NCBI GenBank assembly: GCA_010405405.1
Contig: MU004237.1
Location: forward strand, 228,014 to 292,013
DNA length: 64,000 nt
Direction of reading: 5' to 3'
DNA from: Microthyrium microscopicum
Taxonomy: Eukaryota; Ascomycota; Dothideomycetes; Microthyriales; Microthyriaceae
This document shows, in pieces, positions 44,032 to 54,825 of the stretch. A program made the translations under genes and the position numbers. The notes beneath the pieces are model-generated. The model was given only the letters and a program-made list of their open reading frames with translations, was not told where the DNA came from and did not search any database. Position 1 is the first letter of the stretch, and the number at the start of each line of letters is the position of its first letter.

Positions 44032-45222
44032 ATGGCCGACGGCGGAATCCACAAAGTCCAGGTCGAGGCCTTAGTACGCCATCCTCAAAATACTTGTCGA
44101 CACAGCTCGCTAACCTGTCACAGGTGGTCATGAAGATTGTCAAGCACTCGTCGCAATCGTTCCCTACCGTCGCTACCGGTTCCATAGTAGGAATGGAGGT
44201 CGGAGGTACACTCGAAATCACAAATTGCTTTCCCTTTCCCACCGTAGACGTCCCACCAGAGGCTGCAACCAGCTCACACGCAGCCGAGTCCGCCGCGCAA
44301 CTTGCGGCTGCCGCCCCGCGCGCAAAAGCGAATTTGGCCTATGGCGCAGAGATGATCAAGATGTTGAGAGAAGTCAACGTCGATTCGCAAAACGTCGGAT
44401 GGTACACGAGCACAAACATGGGCAACTTTGTCAACGCAAACACCATCGAGAACCAATACTTTTACCAGAAGGATCTCAACGAGCGGACAGTCGCATTAGT
44501 ACACGATGTGAGCCGTAGCGCTCAAGGCGCACTCAGCCTTCGAGCGTTCCGCTTAAGCCCATCATTCATGACCGCATACAAAGAGGGGAAATTCAACGTG
44601 GAAAGGTAAATAGTCTCCGCGAAAAATTGCCGCGTACCTGCTAACAGATCGCAGCCTCCAGAAGTCTGGTCTCAAGTATCAAGATATCCTCGTCGAAATT
44701 CCCGTCGAAGTCCACAACTCTCATCTCCTGACCGTTCTACTCCACCAACTCCCAACCCAACCACCGAAAGAAGAGCTCGAGTTCCCTACATCCCTCGCCT
44801 CATTAACCGCCGATGCTATCCCACATCCACTGGATCCCAACTTCGACTCACTCGACCTTGCTATCGATCCATATCTCGAGAAGACAGCCGACCTTCTACT
44901 AGAGTCAATCGATAATCACCACACTGAGCTCAACAACCACCAATACTACCAGCGCTCGCTCGCGCGTGAACAAGCCAAGATCACGGCATGGCAGACAAAG
45001 CGTAAAGCCGAGAACGTCACACGTGTGGCCGCCAAGCAGGGGCCATTACCGGAAGACGAGTGGCAGCGGTTATTCAAGCTACCCACAGAGCCAAGCAGAC
45101 TGGAGACACTGTTGAACTCGCGACAGGTGGAGCAATACTCGCGGCAAGTCGATGGGTTTGCGGCAAATATCACGTCGAAGATGTTTGTGGTCAAAAGCAA
45201 CTTGTTGCCAGGCGAGAACTGA
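44032..45222 (+). CDS. Translation initiation factor eIF3 subunit h
   Basis: Three exons (44032-44073, 44124-44605, 44655-45222), 363 residues. The very short first exon ([14 protein letters not shown]) joins [19 protein letters not shown] at the usual family position. The MPN domain (about 8-150) includes [17 protein letters not shown] and [14 protein letters not shown]; the metal-binding HxH of active JAMM proteases is absent, as in all eIF3h. The C-terminal helical half contains the [20 protein letters not shown] helix. It is a non-core subunit of eIF3, which recruits mRNA to the 40S ribosome. The gene converges with CK2 beta. Confidence 0.92.
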
Positions 45223-45524
45223 TACCAGGAAAATATGAGGATAGTATGCGTTATGAAGGCTTTGCATTGCTCATGAGGTCACAGCTGTATAGATAGGCAT
45301 TCAAAACATTATGATTTCTACTGCTTGTTTTACTCATATGTGGAATCATCATCCCGGGATAGACAGTGACATGCTTCATCTTTTTCGTTATCCATTCCTA
45401 GTCATTAAGCCATCGCAATGCTTCTTGTACAAACAATCCGAGGGCTATACGAACCACGCACCCAAGGCTTCACCTGCATGAACTCATGCAACGGAGAGGA
45501 GATAAGGAGTCCCTAAAGCTAGTA

Positions 45525-46938
45525 CTATAGCTTTGAGTCGTCATCATCATCCAAATCCTCCTCCTCTTCTTCCTCCTCCTCGTCCACAAACCCTGTCTCC
45601 ACCCTCGCCTCCTTCAACCGTTCCACCAATTCTCCCCTACCTTCCTCCTGCCATCGCTGCAGCGTCGCCGCCGCATGCACGCGGAAGCCAAAAACCCGCG
45701 GCTCATACCGCCGTGCGCTTTTGAGTGGTACCATTGCCGGATACACTTGGAAGAGGATGTTGTGGAAGCTTGTGCCAAAGTACGCGCCGTCAATAGCAGC
45801 GTGTCGTGAGGATTTCGGGTTGTATAGGTCTTCGCAGCGTCCGCAGTATAGCTTGACTGTTGATGTGCCGGGGTTGTCGTGGAGACCCATGGGGAGGAGA
45901 GGTTGGCCTGAGCAGAGGACGCGAGGGCATTTACCGAATTCGCCTTTTTTGTACTTTTCGAGCTGAAGGTTGCGCTGTTAGTAGAGATATGAGAGATAGG
46001 GAAGACAGTGGGCATGTACCATTTTTGCTAGACCACGGGTTGTTACGATGAAGCGGGCGTGAACGAGGCCGTAGAGATGGCGGGCGCTCTTTTCGATTTG
46101 CTCGCGCATCTCGTCGTCGCATTCTATGTCGAGGACATCGGTGACAAGTTCGAGCGCATATTGGTAGTATTGGACTTCAGCTTGTAGACCAGTGAGATTG
46201 AAGCGGTCTGTGAGGTAGTCTTCGTCGATTTCGCAAAAGTATTCGTTGCCACGGGTGGAGATAAACTGTGAATATATTCGATTAGCATTCGGTACAGCAA
46301 GAGTTTGCGAGTTGTCAACAGTTTGAAGCGGCATGCTAGGGGTCGGGGTCATCGTGCTTCCTCCTCATAGTAGTGGTATCTGAACATTTCCATCTTTGAC
46401 TGCCGAAATTTCCATATGCGTTCCGGATCCTTGATATTCAAGTTCTTGGATGCCGAGTCCGTGATCCAACCAGTGTCTTTGAAATTCTCACGCGGAGCAT
46501 AAATCGACTCCTCATCTTCCGCTGATAAGTATTTCCCATTTTTGAAGTCGTTGAAAGAAGGACGCATATCGACAAGTGTGTCTTCCCAATCCCCCTCTAG
46601 ACGTGCTGCAGGCATGGGAGTCTCTGGAGAGGATGTTTCAGGATATGCTCCAGGTAGTTTCTTGAGCAATGCAGTTATATGAATTATCCTGGACATGTCG
46701 AATGCGAGATAACGATATGCCAAAAATGGAAGTGTTGATGCGACTGATGGCTGCGGAATCCGTTGATGAAGTAGCAAGCTGTTTGGCAGGAGCGCTGAAG
46801 ACTACCAACTCTAACCGCATGCAACAAAGAAACAAAAAGAAACGAGACAAATGCAATGTTGTGTTAGGGGCTGGAACTTACCCAGTCACGCCAGTAGCTA
46901 GTATAGTCGCTCTCCGTCTCTGTTCCGTAGTCCTCCAT
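45525..46938 (-). CDS. Casein kinase II beta subunit
   Basis: Three exons (46938-46882, 46265-46020, 45962-45525), 246 residues. Exon 1 encodes the conserved autophosphorylation-site start MEDYGTETESDYTSYWRDW. Exon 2 gives RGNEYFCEIDEDYLTDRFNL and VQYYQYALELVTDV, with the acidic loop DIECDDE. Exon 3 carries the zinc finger (C113, C118, C141, C144) and SSRHAAIDGAYFGTSFHNIL, the dimerisation and alpha-contact part. CK2 beta is the regulatory dimer of the constitutive kinase CK2. Its C-terminus here ends in a run of Asp/Glu. Intron 1 is unusually long for this window (616 bp) and contains another ORF. Confidence 0.92.
46349..46696 (-). CDS. Unidentified ORF within CK2 beta intron 1
   Basis: A 115-residue ATG-started frame on the same strand as CK2 beta, entirely inside its first intron. 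The open frame continues upstream to 46777. The protein is hydrophilic and charged, with motifs such as EGDWEDTLVDMRPSFNDF and ERIWKFRQSKMEMFRYHYYE, and its composition is protein-like. I do not recognise it. It may be a nested gene, an alternative transcript of CK2 beta, or a chance ORF; its stop overlaps an ATG (ATGA at 46352-46349) that opens a frame running into CK2 beta exon 2. Confidence 0.45.
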   Translation of the reverse strand: MSRIIHITALLKKLPGAYPETSSPETPMPAARLEGDWEDTLVDMRPSFNDFKNGKYLSAEDEESIYAPRENFKDTGWITDSASKNLNIKDPERIWKFRQSKMEMFRYHYYEEEAR

Positions 46939-47763
46939 AATGAAGGCCAACACTCGACCACGCCGATGTGTATTAACGTGCGCGGTGAGATTTGGTCCTA
47001 ATTGTGCTCGAGTCTAACAAGTCGTACTCCGCTCTGGCGACTTTGGAAATGTTGCGCGCTCAGTGTTGCGAGATATAAGGAAAATGGTGGGACTCGGGTA
47101 GTTGCGCGGTTTGGTTTGGGGGCTTGCGAAACTGTAGATGGCCAGACGGTTCAGGAAAAATATAGGCAGTAACGAGCTGGCGCCTCAGTTTCAATGGATG
47201 TGAAGACTAGGGGATGGAAGGCGGCGGTACGGGTAAGAGTAATGTTGTTGGCGTGTTGGAGGTGGTGAACAGTGGGGTGAAGTAGGCTAAGGTTGACGAA
47301 CTGTGGGAGCTGCCCCTGTTCTTGGTGTTGACATCTCGACCGCGATCCATCTCAACTGCAAGGGGCTCCAACTAACTACATCAACTTGATCAATTCTTTC
47401 ACTTGGAAAAAGGTCTTGGTCTACTGCTCTAGACGAAAACCAATTAATGGGCAATGCGACATTCAATCACACTTCTCTTCATCCCTAGCCGCACCAGCAG
47501 GTGATGAAGTTATTGTGCGGCGCGGATCCTGCTCACTCAAGACAGATATAGGCAAACCTGTCGTGTTACTGGGCCGCAATGCTAAGCAGAGAGTGTTTTT
47601 AACCAAAGTTAGAATAAGAGTTCATGTCCTTAACTGTTTACTTTTAGTCATTCGTCTTCAATTACTCTCAACCAGAGCACCTTGTGTTCCACAAACCTTC
47701 TTCAGAAGAGCAAGACTTTGAACATACTAAAGTATACGCAGAACATCTCATAAACGAGTTCTT
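46939..47763. other. Divergent intergenic, CK2 beta / membrane protein
   Basis: Upstream regions of both genes. An ORF at 47386-47721 (plus) is not protein-like. Nothing else seen. Confidence 0.45.
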
Positions 47764-48675
47764 ATGGCTAAACAAAAACCACATCAGAAGAAGACTTACC
47801 CCTACGTTCTATTGAAGTACGTTGCACTTCTCCTTTCGCCTTTGATATTTGGCATTGCGATCATTTACTTTCAGAAATACCTTACATACAACCACGACCC
47901 ATCAAATGATATATCAGCCAGAATCTCACGTAATAGAACAGACCGAGGATGGCGTCGATCTGCAATTCGAAAGGAAGTGGCAGTCGGTAGATTTGAAACC
48001 GTCTTATCTCCACTTCCGACCAAACGCTCAACAATTTTCAAGTACGATGCCCGTGTTGCCTGTTGGCCATCCACTGGAGGTATCTGGATCAAACATGCCT
48101 CGCCAGTAGAACTAGACTTTTTGAAAGTCTCTCGCAGAAACGACACCGAAAAGCCCTCAGAGAGGACATATTACTGGGCTCGGCCTGGAAATGGAGATCC
48201 TGATATCTACGTGCCACCTCCTATCCAGGAAGAAGATTTCTTTTGTCTAAAGCTGCGAATGCTTGGGGCAGACTTTTGGGACTTGCCGCTCCATGAAGAG
48301 CTCCACGATCAACCTATTGAGTACACTATTTCGCCTAGATACAAAAACCATTTGGGGATATACTGGTCCACCGACAATCATGCCCTTCCATCCATGGTCA
48401 ACCTCACCGAAGCCTTCCTAAAATATGGTCCAGGACTAAAGGGTTACAACATAGTTGAGAGTTATGCAGAGCGGGAAAACATCCTGCAGGAACTTGGCGG
48501 AATACACTGCGCTCGTCAACCGCAGACCTGCAGTTCAATGTGGTGTAGCCAATATCCGGACAATTGTGATGAGAAGATACTGCTGGAGGATTACAATCAT
48601 GAGGCAGGCAGGTGGTCTAGATATCTTTCGGGAAAGGAATTTCTCTACATTAATACTAGTCCTGTTACTTCTTAG
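47764..48675 (+). CDS. Hypothetical single-pass membrane protein
   Basis: A 303-residue intronless ORF I do not recognise. A basic N-terminus (MAKQKPHQKK) precedes one hydrophobic segment (about 14-36), suggesting a type II membrane protein with a lumenal or extracellular domain. That domain has conserved-looking aromatic blocks (RVACWPSTGGIWIKHASPVE, EEDFFCLKLRMLGADFWDLP) and a C-terminal Cys cluster (C-x6-C-x4-C-x7-C). Composition and length argue for a real gene; a short, fast-evolving fungal family is likely. Confidence 0.65.
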   Translation: MAKQKPHQKKTYPYVLLKYVALLLSPLIFGIAIIYFQKYLTYNHDPSNDISARISRNRTDRGWRRSAIRKEVAVGRFETVLSPLPTKRSTIFKYDARVACWPSTGGIWIKHASPVELDFLKVSRRNDTEKPSERTYYWARPGNGDPDIYVPPPIQEEDFFCLKLRMLGADFWDLPLHEELHDQPIEYTISPRYKNHLGIYWSTDNHALPSMVNLTEAFLKYGPGLKGYNIVESYAERENILQELGGIHCARQPQTCSSMWCSQYPDNCDEKILLEDYNHEAGRWSRYLSGKEFLYINTSPVTS

Positions 48676-49045
48676 TAACCTCATGACTGGTAGGAGGCAA
48701 GACTTAACGTGGTAATTGTTCATACTCATAGGTATCAAGACATATCTCTTGACATAAACTCAGAAGTACAACCTTATAGTTGGAGATCTTCAGTTCAAGA
48801 ACTGAACTCCTGATTAGATATCAGTGCTTGATTACGAATTCTTGTAGTAACCTAGGTAGTAGGAAGCACTGATCGAAACACTCATAATCTCAACCACCCT
48901 TCAATCACGAAGTAAATAAATGGTGAGTCACACACACAACTAGCAAGAACTCATACAGCAAGAACTCCAGCGTCGGCGTAACCTCTTCATTGATCATCAT
49001 CAACTTCGACATTTCTCTAGCTACATAGTTTCCCGTCTCTAAGCT
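48676..49045. other. Intergenic
   Basis: 370 bp between two plus-strand genes. Nothing recognised beyond presumed UTRs. Confidence 0.4.
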
Positions 49046-49577
49046 ATGGAACCTTGCCTAATTCTCATCAACGGCTACCCAGGAGTCGGCAAACACACCA
49101 TCGCAAAGCACATCCATACCGCCCTCGATAGCGATAACAACACCACGTTCATCCACAACCATCTCCTCATCGATCCAGTAGAGGCCATCTGCCCCGGACG
49201 AAACCCTCGTCACTATGCTCTTCGAAAGAAGTTTCGCGATGTCGCGTTTGATGCTTTGATTGCAGATCCAAATCCTCAGCTTAGCATCATCATCACCATT
49301 AGTTTAGGTGCGAATGCAGACGATATTGCCGTTATGCATGAGCACCTACGCATTGCGAGAGAAAGACGGATCAAGCGTCCATTGGGTCAACTTGACGTGT
49401 AATGAACAGGAACACAAGACCCGAATAGCTAGCGATGAGCGCAGAAATGGGGGAACAAGTAAATGCACAGATCCAGCCGTGCTAGATGCGATCAAAGCAA
49501 AGAGTGAGACCAATCTACTGGAATTCGTTGACATCAAAGAGGTGATCAAAGATTTGTCTGACATTTTCACAGCTTGA
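49046..49577 (+). pseudogene. Frameshifted P-loop kinase-like gene
   Basis: The first frame (49046-49402) opens with a beta strand and Walker A loop INGYPGVGKHTIA, then FIHNHLLIDPVEAI, and reads well to about 49350. The natural continuation (VNLTCNEQEHKTRI, then TDPAVLDAIKAKSETNLLEF) lies in the +1 frame and runs to 49577. No GT-AG pair could join them between about 49345 and 49385, so one extra base or a sequencing error breaks the gene. The fold is the AAA_33/zeta-toxin-like small P-loop kinase type. An intact relative is at 52911, 3.3 kb away. Whether the first 118 residues still make a product is unknown. Confidence 0.65.
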
Positions 49578-49810
49578 CACCAGTGGAAAGTCACCGGAGA
49601 AGTGTGCGCAGGCTTGCTTGGAGTGTATTGGACGCGTACCCAATGATGTTGCAAATGTAGAGTGAGATGGTAATACATTATCTACAAGAGATCCGAGAAT
49701 GACTATGCCATGTCAATGATATGCGAAGCGATCTATAGTTTACAGGGTAAATGAATCCCAAGCACAAACTCCGTAACAATGCTGAGAGCGACGATGCTTG
49801 GTCGATGCGA

Positions 49811-51357
49811 CTATTGTAATGGCCCATCTCCATTATCCGCTGGTAGAACGAATTTCGACATGCGGCTTGCTATCCGTGGGTCCACAACCAACGGGTCAAC
49901 CCAGAGACTTTCTTTGCCTTCTTCGTGGTCCTTTTCGGCTCGTTTCCGTACTGATTTGTGCCATTCGGGTTCTTCACGTTTTAAGAGAGCTTCTTGCTCC
50001 CATTGTAACTCGCTCAGACTCGAAGGCGAACTTTCGGCAAAAGAATCCTCCTCATTTTCTCTCGGTAGTTGTTGATATGATGTATGAGCAGCCAAGACGG
50101 CAGTAGCCACTTGTCTGCCAATTTCATCGGCCAACTCTCGTTGGCGAAGGAAGCGGTACATTCGTATAGGGGTATTCAAGAAGCCCAGCAAATGTGGCAT
50201 TGATACTGTAACAGATGGGCCGAGTTGTTGAGGTATTGTAGCAGGGAGATTTGCAGATGCGTAGTCTTTGGTTGTGTTGTATGGGACGGGTTGCTTCCGT
50301 TTGCCTTTAGCTTTCTCCTCTTCCTTCTTCTTCTCTTCTTCTTTCTTAGCTTCTTCCGCTTTTGCGATAGTGACGGGATCTTCTTGGTCCTCGCCAGATG
50401 CTGATTCTGAGGGTACTAACGAATCCACTAGATTTTCCACCTGCGATTCTTTCGGCTCTTGAGAGAACTCTGAGCCTGGTGTCTCTTTGATTAAACCACT
50501 TTCTTGTACGACTGCTTCCGTGTAATTTGCCCCGTTCTTAGATGCTTCTTGTAATTCCGCATCTTGTACCTCCGCAGATTCTTGATCATCCTTTATCACT
50601 TCTTTTGGTGGAGTCAATGGGCCTAACCATCCCTCATGTAAGCCCCTGACATACTCTTTCCAGGTATTTCTTCCAATAATAATATCCCCACCACAAGATT
50701 GTGAATTCTCATCCGTAACACCAAGCTTTTCCCTAGTCTCCCTTATAATCTCGCGATTCTCATCAGCCTCATCTTTCTCTGGAACCTCTCCAGGCTCGCC
50801 CGCGCGCATTCGAATCTCCCTTATACGTTCCGCCACCATCGCCCTGACATCACCTTCTTTGCGTCCCTCAATGGCGTCCCAATCCATGCCACCAGCCACT
50901 AATACTGGTTTGACATATTCGTGAAAGTGTTCTCGTGCCGTCAACAGTCCATCCGCAGGCGGCGCAGACAGCACAATTGTTAGATGACGCGGCATCATCA
51001 TCGGTGGAAATGGCTGTGTGGCGAGATGCGATACGCGATTACACCAGTGTTGTATAATGCGATCCTTTTCGCGGCGATCGTACCAGTACGCGCCATACCA
51101 GGAGCCGACGATCGTAAGGAAGATGGACCAGTTTCGCGAGGGTAAACGGAAGCGGAAGTTGGGCATTCCTGAAGCGCACAATATGTCAGCAACTGCTATC
51201 TTATAACCTTCGAGGGAATAGTGAACATACCCATCAAGCGGAAGAAGGCAGAGTAGACAGGAGGTTTTTTAGCGGCTGCTGCCCCAGCGTTCGCAGCGGA
51301 GGCGGCGCCGGAGGGCGCTGCATTGCCTGGTTTACTCGAACTCGACGCTTCATCCAT
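49811..51357 (-). CDS. tim54: Mitochondrial inner-membrane translocase TIM54
   Basis: Two exons (51357-51231, 51168-49811), 494 residues. The Ala-rich N-terminus leads to KPPVYSAFFRLMGMPNFRFR and SRNWSIFLTIVGSWYGAYWY, the conserved start with one membrane segment. YDRREKDRIIQHWCNRVSHL and TIVLSAPPADGLLTAREHFH follow, as in Tim54. The middle is Glu/Lys-rich and low complexity (about 245-330). The end has MPHLLGFLNTPIRMYRFLRQ. Tim54 supports the TIM22 complex that inserts carrier proteins into the mitochondrial inner membrane. Confidence 0.9.
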
Positions 51358-51834
51358 TGCTTTATCGGGCCATGTTTGTACGATGTGTAGGTTGTGATGG
51401 AAAAAAGTTGTCGAGCTGATCTGAGCTCTAGTCGAGAAAAGTTCAATTGGCTGGGAAAATATGTTGGCACGTGCGTCAGCCTTATCTCAGCCTTGTGCTT
51501 TCTTGCATGATCCCTTGCATCGCATTGGGTGTACTAAAAGACTGTCCGAAATTGAGTTTCACGGTAGAAAGCTAGGCTCCCTTTGCCGTGATGGTATAGA
51601 AAAATATGGGCTAAAGCCTCGGGGTAGGTACCCACATGGGTAAGCGGCACTTGCATCGTTGTCCTTCAACAAGGGGTAAGATGTGGAGATAAAATGACTC
51701 AAGCTATAGGCACAACTAGATCTAGAGACAAAATGAACTGCAAGCGATACGATTTGGCTGTATATTCCATGAGTGACTTATCACGATTCGCCGCTATGAG
51801 TATCATTGCTGCTACGACTAATACAACAAACACA
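51358..51834. other. Intergenic, TIM54 / GNAT
   Basis: 477 bp holding the promoter of TIM54 and the 3' flank of the GNAT gene. Nothing else seen. Confidence 0.4.
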
Positions 51835-52515
51835 TCAGCCCTCCCTCTTCTTGACTTTCTCTTCCCAATCCTTCCTCGTAATTCCCATCAGAACCAAATC
51901 CCTAAGCTCTCCTCTCTTCCAAACCGCATTCCTCACCCTTCCCTCCTCACGACACCCAACCTTCCTCAATACGCCCAAGCTCGCCTCATTCCCACCGAAG
52001 ATCCCCGCTCCCAACCTAACCAAATCCTCGCCCTCAACACCCGTCAACCCGCCCTTCAACCCAAACAGCCAGCCAATGAACGCATCCACCGCTTCACTCA
52101 TATACCCCTTTCCCCAATACTCTTTGCCAATCCAATACCCAATCTCCGCGCCTCTTCGATGCACATCAGCCTGGATATCCGTGCCAATACCACCAATCAT
52201 GACCTCCGGCGCATCTGCCAAACAGATACAGAAATGGTGGATGGGTGGGCCGGGAGCATTGGCGGCTGCGTTGGACGAGACGAAGTTTATGAACGTTTGC
52301 GCTGACTCCAGGGTATATGGATAGGGAAAGCGGTCGGTCATGCTAGCAGAGATGGCTTCATCGTTTGCAAGAGAAGCACTACGGGGAGCATCTTTGATGT
52401 GGTATGGCCGGATTATGAGACGGGTGGTGGTGAGGAGGGCGGCTGGCGGGTATGGCATTGTGTCCCATTGGATTGTTTTCTCCTGAGAGGTAAAGGCGGT
52501 CTTTTCGGCGAGCAT
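51835..52515 (-). CDS. GNAT-family acetyltransferase (RimJ/RimL-like)
   Basis: A 226-residue intronless protein. The ATG at 52515 (MLAEKTAF) is preferred; the open frame extends 61 codons upstream without a conserved look. TTTRLIIRPYHIKDAPRSAS opens the GNAT fold, GGIGTDIQADVHRRGAEIGY gives the central strands, WIGKEYWGKGYMSEAVDAFI holds the acetyl-CoA loop, and NEASLGVLRKVGCREEGRVR the C-terminal part. A general small-molecule or protein acetyltransferase; substrate unknown. It is not closely similar to the GNAT at 4413. Confidence 0.85.
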   Translation of the reverse strand: MLAEKTAFTSQEKTIQWDTMPYPPAALLTTTRLIIRPYHIKDAPRSASLANDEAISASMTDRFPYPYTLESAQTFINFVSSNAAANAPGPPIHHFCICLADAPEVMIGGIGTDIQADVHRRGAEIGYWIGKEYWGKGYMSEAVDAFIGWLFGLKGGLTGVEGEDLVRLGAGIFGGNEASLGVLRKVGCREEGRVRNAVWKRGELRDLVLMGITRKDWEEKVKKREG

Positions 52516-52910
52516 ATTGTATGTGGTTGGAATATTTAGGATTGTCTGTTGCCTTAGGTGGAGGATTGACGGATTCTGATTTTTGGAGTAGGAGCGTCTT
52601 GCTGCTAGGTCTTCAGGCCTATTTATTTTTGTCTGGCTGTGTTTGGATGACTGGATGATTTTAGAGTACAGTCGATACCATGATCTTGAACTGTTCACGA
52701 GTCCTTGGCACAGGATGAATCATCTGGGGAGAAATGAGTCAAATGCGGTTGATGTAACCATGGTATACCTTCCGTATCTTTGTACTATTTATAGGCAATA
52801 TGATTGGCGAGGATCCCTGGGGTACTCAAAATCCGCCTAATAGATAAAAAGATTTGAAAGCATTGAATCTGACGTTTCTGAGAATTGAGAAATTATCCAA
52901 GACATTGACA
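52516..52910. other. Intergenic, GNAT / P-loop kinase
   Basis: 395 bp between divergent starts. No gene or repeat recognised. Confidence 0.4.
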
Positions 52911-53585
52911 ATGGGGGTTTTTATTTACCTGATCGGGTTTCCTGGAGTCGGCAAACTAACCGTCGCCAAAGAGCTATCGTAAGGTAATTGCAGACCGTTG
53001 AAACGCAAGAAGCCTAAATCTTGTGATGTAGACAAATCATACCCAACTCGAAGGTCTTTGACAATCATTTGATTATAGACCCAGCAAGCGCAATCGTCGA
53101 GAGGAATATGCCCGAATACGTGCCTTTACGAATATCCCTGGTAGGTCTATTGTAGATCAAAATTTACTTCTGGAGCTTACAACATTATCCAGAGAAAACT
53201 ATGTCTCGATGCTATAGCCAACAGTCAATCGACAAAGCACATATCCTGGATATTTACTGATTCCCAGACTTCTGATGGCAAAGGCGCTGGCAATCCTCGC
53301 GACTATCAGGAAGCAGCGATAAGTCAAGGTGCAGAGTTTATTTCCGTGGTTCTGAACTGCGATTTGGAAGAAAACATTCGTAGAGTTGGCAGTCGAAATA
53401 GGATAGAGACTCGTGGCAAATTGACGGACGAAGCGATTCTAGAGAGCATATACAAGGGCGAGCCGATATTCCGGTTTGGGAAGGACGCCAATGAGATCGA
53501 GATTGATGTGAGCCATTTGGCAGCAAAGGATGTAGCGGAGCTAATAGCAAGTCATGTACGGATAGTTGCTTCGAAATCGACTTGA
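52911..53585 (+). CDS. Small P-loop kinase-like protein
   Basis: Three exons (52911-52978, 53032-53140, 53193-53585), 189 residues. Walker A is GFPGVGKLT at 9-17. FDNHLIIDPASAIVERNMPE is the next block. Lid-like VLNCDLEENIRRVGSRNRIE and TRGKLTDEAILESIYKGEP follow. This matches the AAA_33/zeta-type P-loop family that phosphorylates small substrates; the substrate here is unknown. It is the intact relative of the frameshifted copy at 49046, sharing the order Walker A, NHLIIDP, NC(D/N)E block. Confidence 0.8.
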
Positions 53586-53731
53586 AATCGCGACCAGGCT
53601 TATGTCAATAACAGTCCGTGTACCGATCTTTGAAGATCTTAAGGACCTGCGGCATTCTGCTTGCGATTCGCGGCTCGTTCATGGGGTGCTGCCTCTATTT
53701 TGAGCACCAATCTTCAGAGACCGTTTGAAGC

Positions 53732-54626
53732 TCAGGTCGCCTCACCTCTAACTCTAGAGGGAAAGCCAAAGCCTCCTCGACCAGATCCATCAGGACCCTT
53801 GGGCTGTCGTTCTGGTCTCTCTTCATTAGATGGGGTGACTGAGCCTGTCTCGCGTCGTTGGATGAAAGTGGATCCTGGCTTTGGTGCGTATTCAGGCTCA
53901 AAGAGTTTTCCATTATCTTTACTCTTGTTATTGCCTGCAACACCACGAATATTCCCGCGACCCCTTCCGTTGCCACGAGGTGTGCCGCTCCTACTCTCTG
54001 GTCGGCTGGTTGGTGCCGATTTACCAGCGCTTCCAGATCGACTATGATTGTGGGGTGTATTTCCTGATTCCGGACCAAATAGACGTTCCCGAACTTCGGC
54101 GTATTTCTTCTGCTTCTCTTCGCGCTCTTTTGCAGCTCTCGATTGTCGATCAGCAAAATCGGCAGCTGCCCGAATGCGCTCTTCTTCCTCACTGTCAGGC
54201 TCGTCGTCTGCTGCTGCTACTTGACTAGGTTTCGTCGCGTTATTCTTTGGTGCTGGTCTTCGTGCTAGGACTTTGAATGCAGGTTTTAAAGGTGCCTGAA
54301 CAAGGGGTATTTCGGGTGCTCGTGCTTGAATGAAGATCGGGGTTTCGGATGGAGCTGATCTTGGTAATGTTAGCGGCGCATTCTTTCATCGGTCATGTTA
54401 GGTATCGTGCTCCCAAAGCTGTCGATTGGCTTCTTGATGAAGCAATTTACGTTCTGCACGAGATAACTTTTGTTCCGGCGGCGGGGTTGTGTCTTGAGGC
54501 TCGGCTTCTTGCTTCTAGAAGTTGAGGTTAGAGGGTGTGAAATATGAGCAGGTTGGAAATGAATCGTACATCGGCAAGGTTCTCCCAGTCGTCGTCCCAA
54601 GCACTGGGGGCAGTTGATGATGCCAT
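53732..54626 (-). CDS. SUZ-domain RNA-binding protein
   Basis: Three exons (54626-54570, 54514-54411, 54359-53732), 262 residues. The N-terminus MASSTAPSAWDDDWENLAD and a following LSRAERKLLHQEANRQLWE are typical of fungal SUZ proteins. The SUZ motif AKEREEKQKKYAEVRERLFG lies near 150-170, and a Gly/Arg-rich end with GPDGSGRGGFGF follows. SUZ domains bind RNA and occur in translation-linked proteins. The second intron has no GT donor: an in-frame join is found only with a GC donor (54410) and an AG at 54361-54360. Without removal the frame hits TAA. The model is thus good except for this junction. Confidence 0.75.
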
Positions 54627-54781
54627 AATCGATGCGCAGGCGTCAAGATAAGGTTTGAAGCTCTTGACGGTAGCAAAATGGCAGGTGGAGTTTGATCTTT
54701 GAAGGTTGAGGTGTGGGGGAAGCGATCTGGGGAAGCTGTGCGGCCGGATCGGGTCGTGCGCAGTCCCACTCCCTACTCCCA

Positions 54782-54825
54782 CAGTAGATGCAGTGGTTCA
54801 CGGCGCAGGGGCCACATCACAGATT
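54782..54825. repeat. Left terminal inverted repeat
   Basis: Starts cagtagatgcag. It shares an exact 19-bp core, tcacggcgcaggggccaca, with the reverse complement of the right end; mismatches outside the core are mostly of the transition type. Confidence 0.85.
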
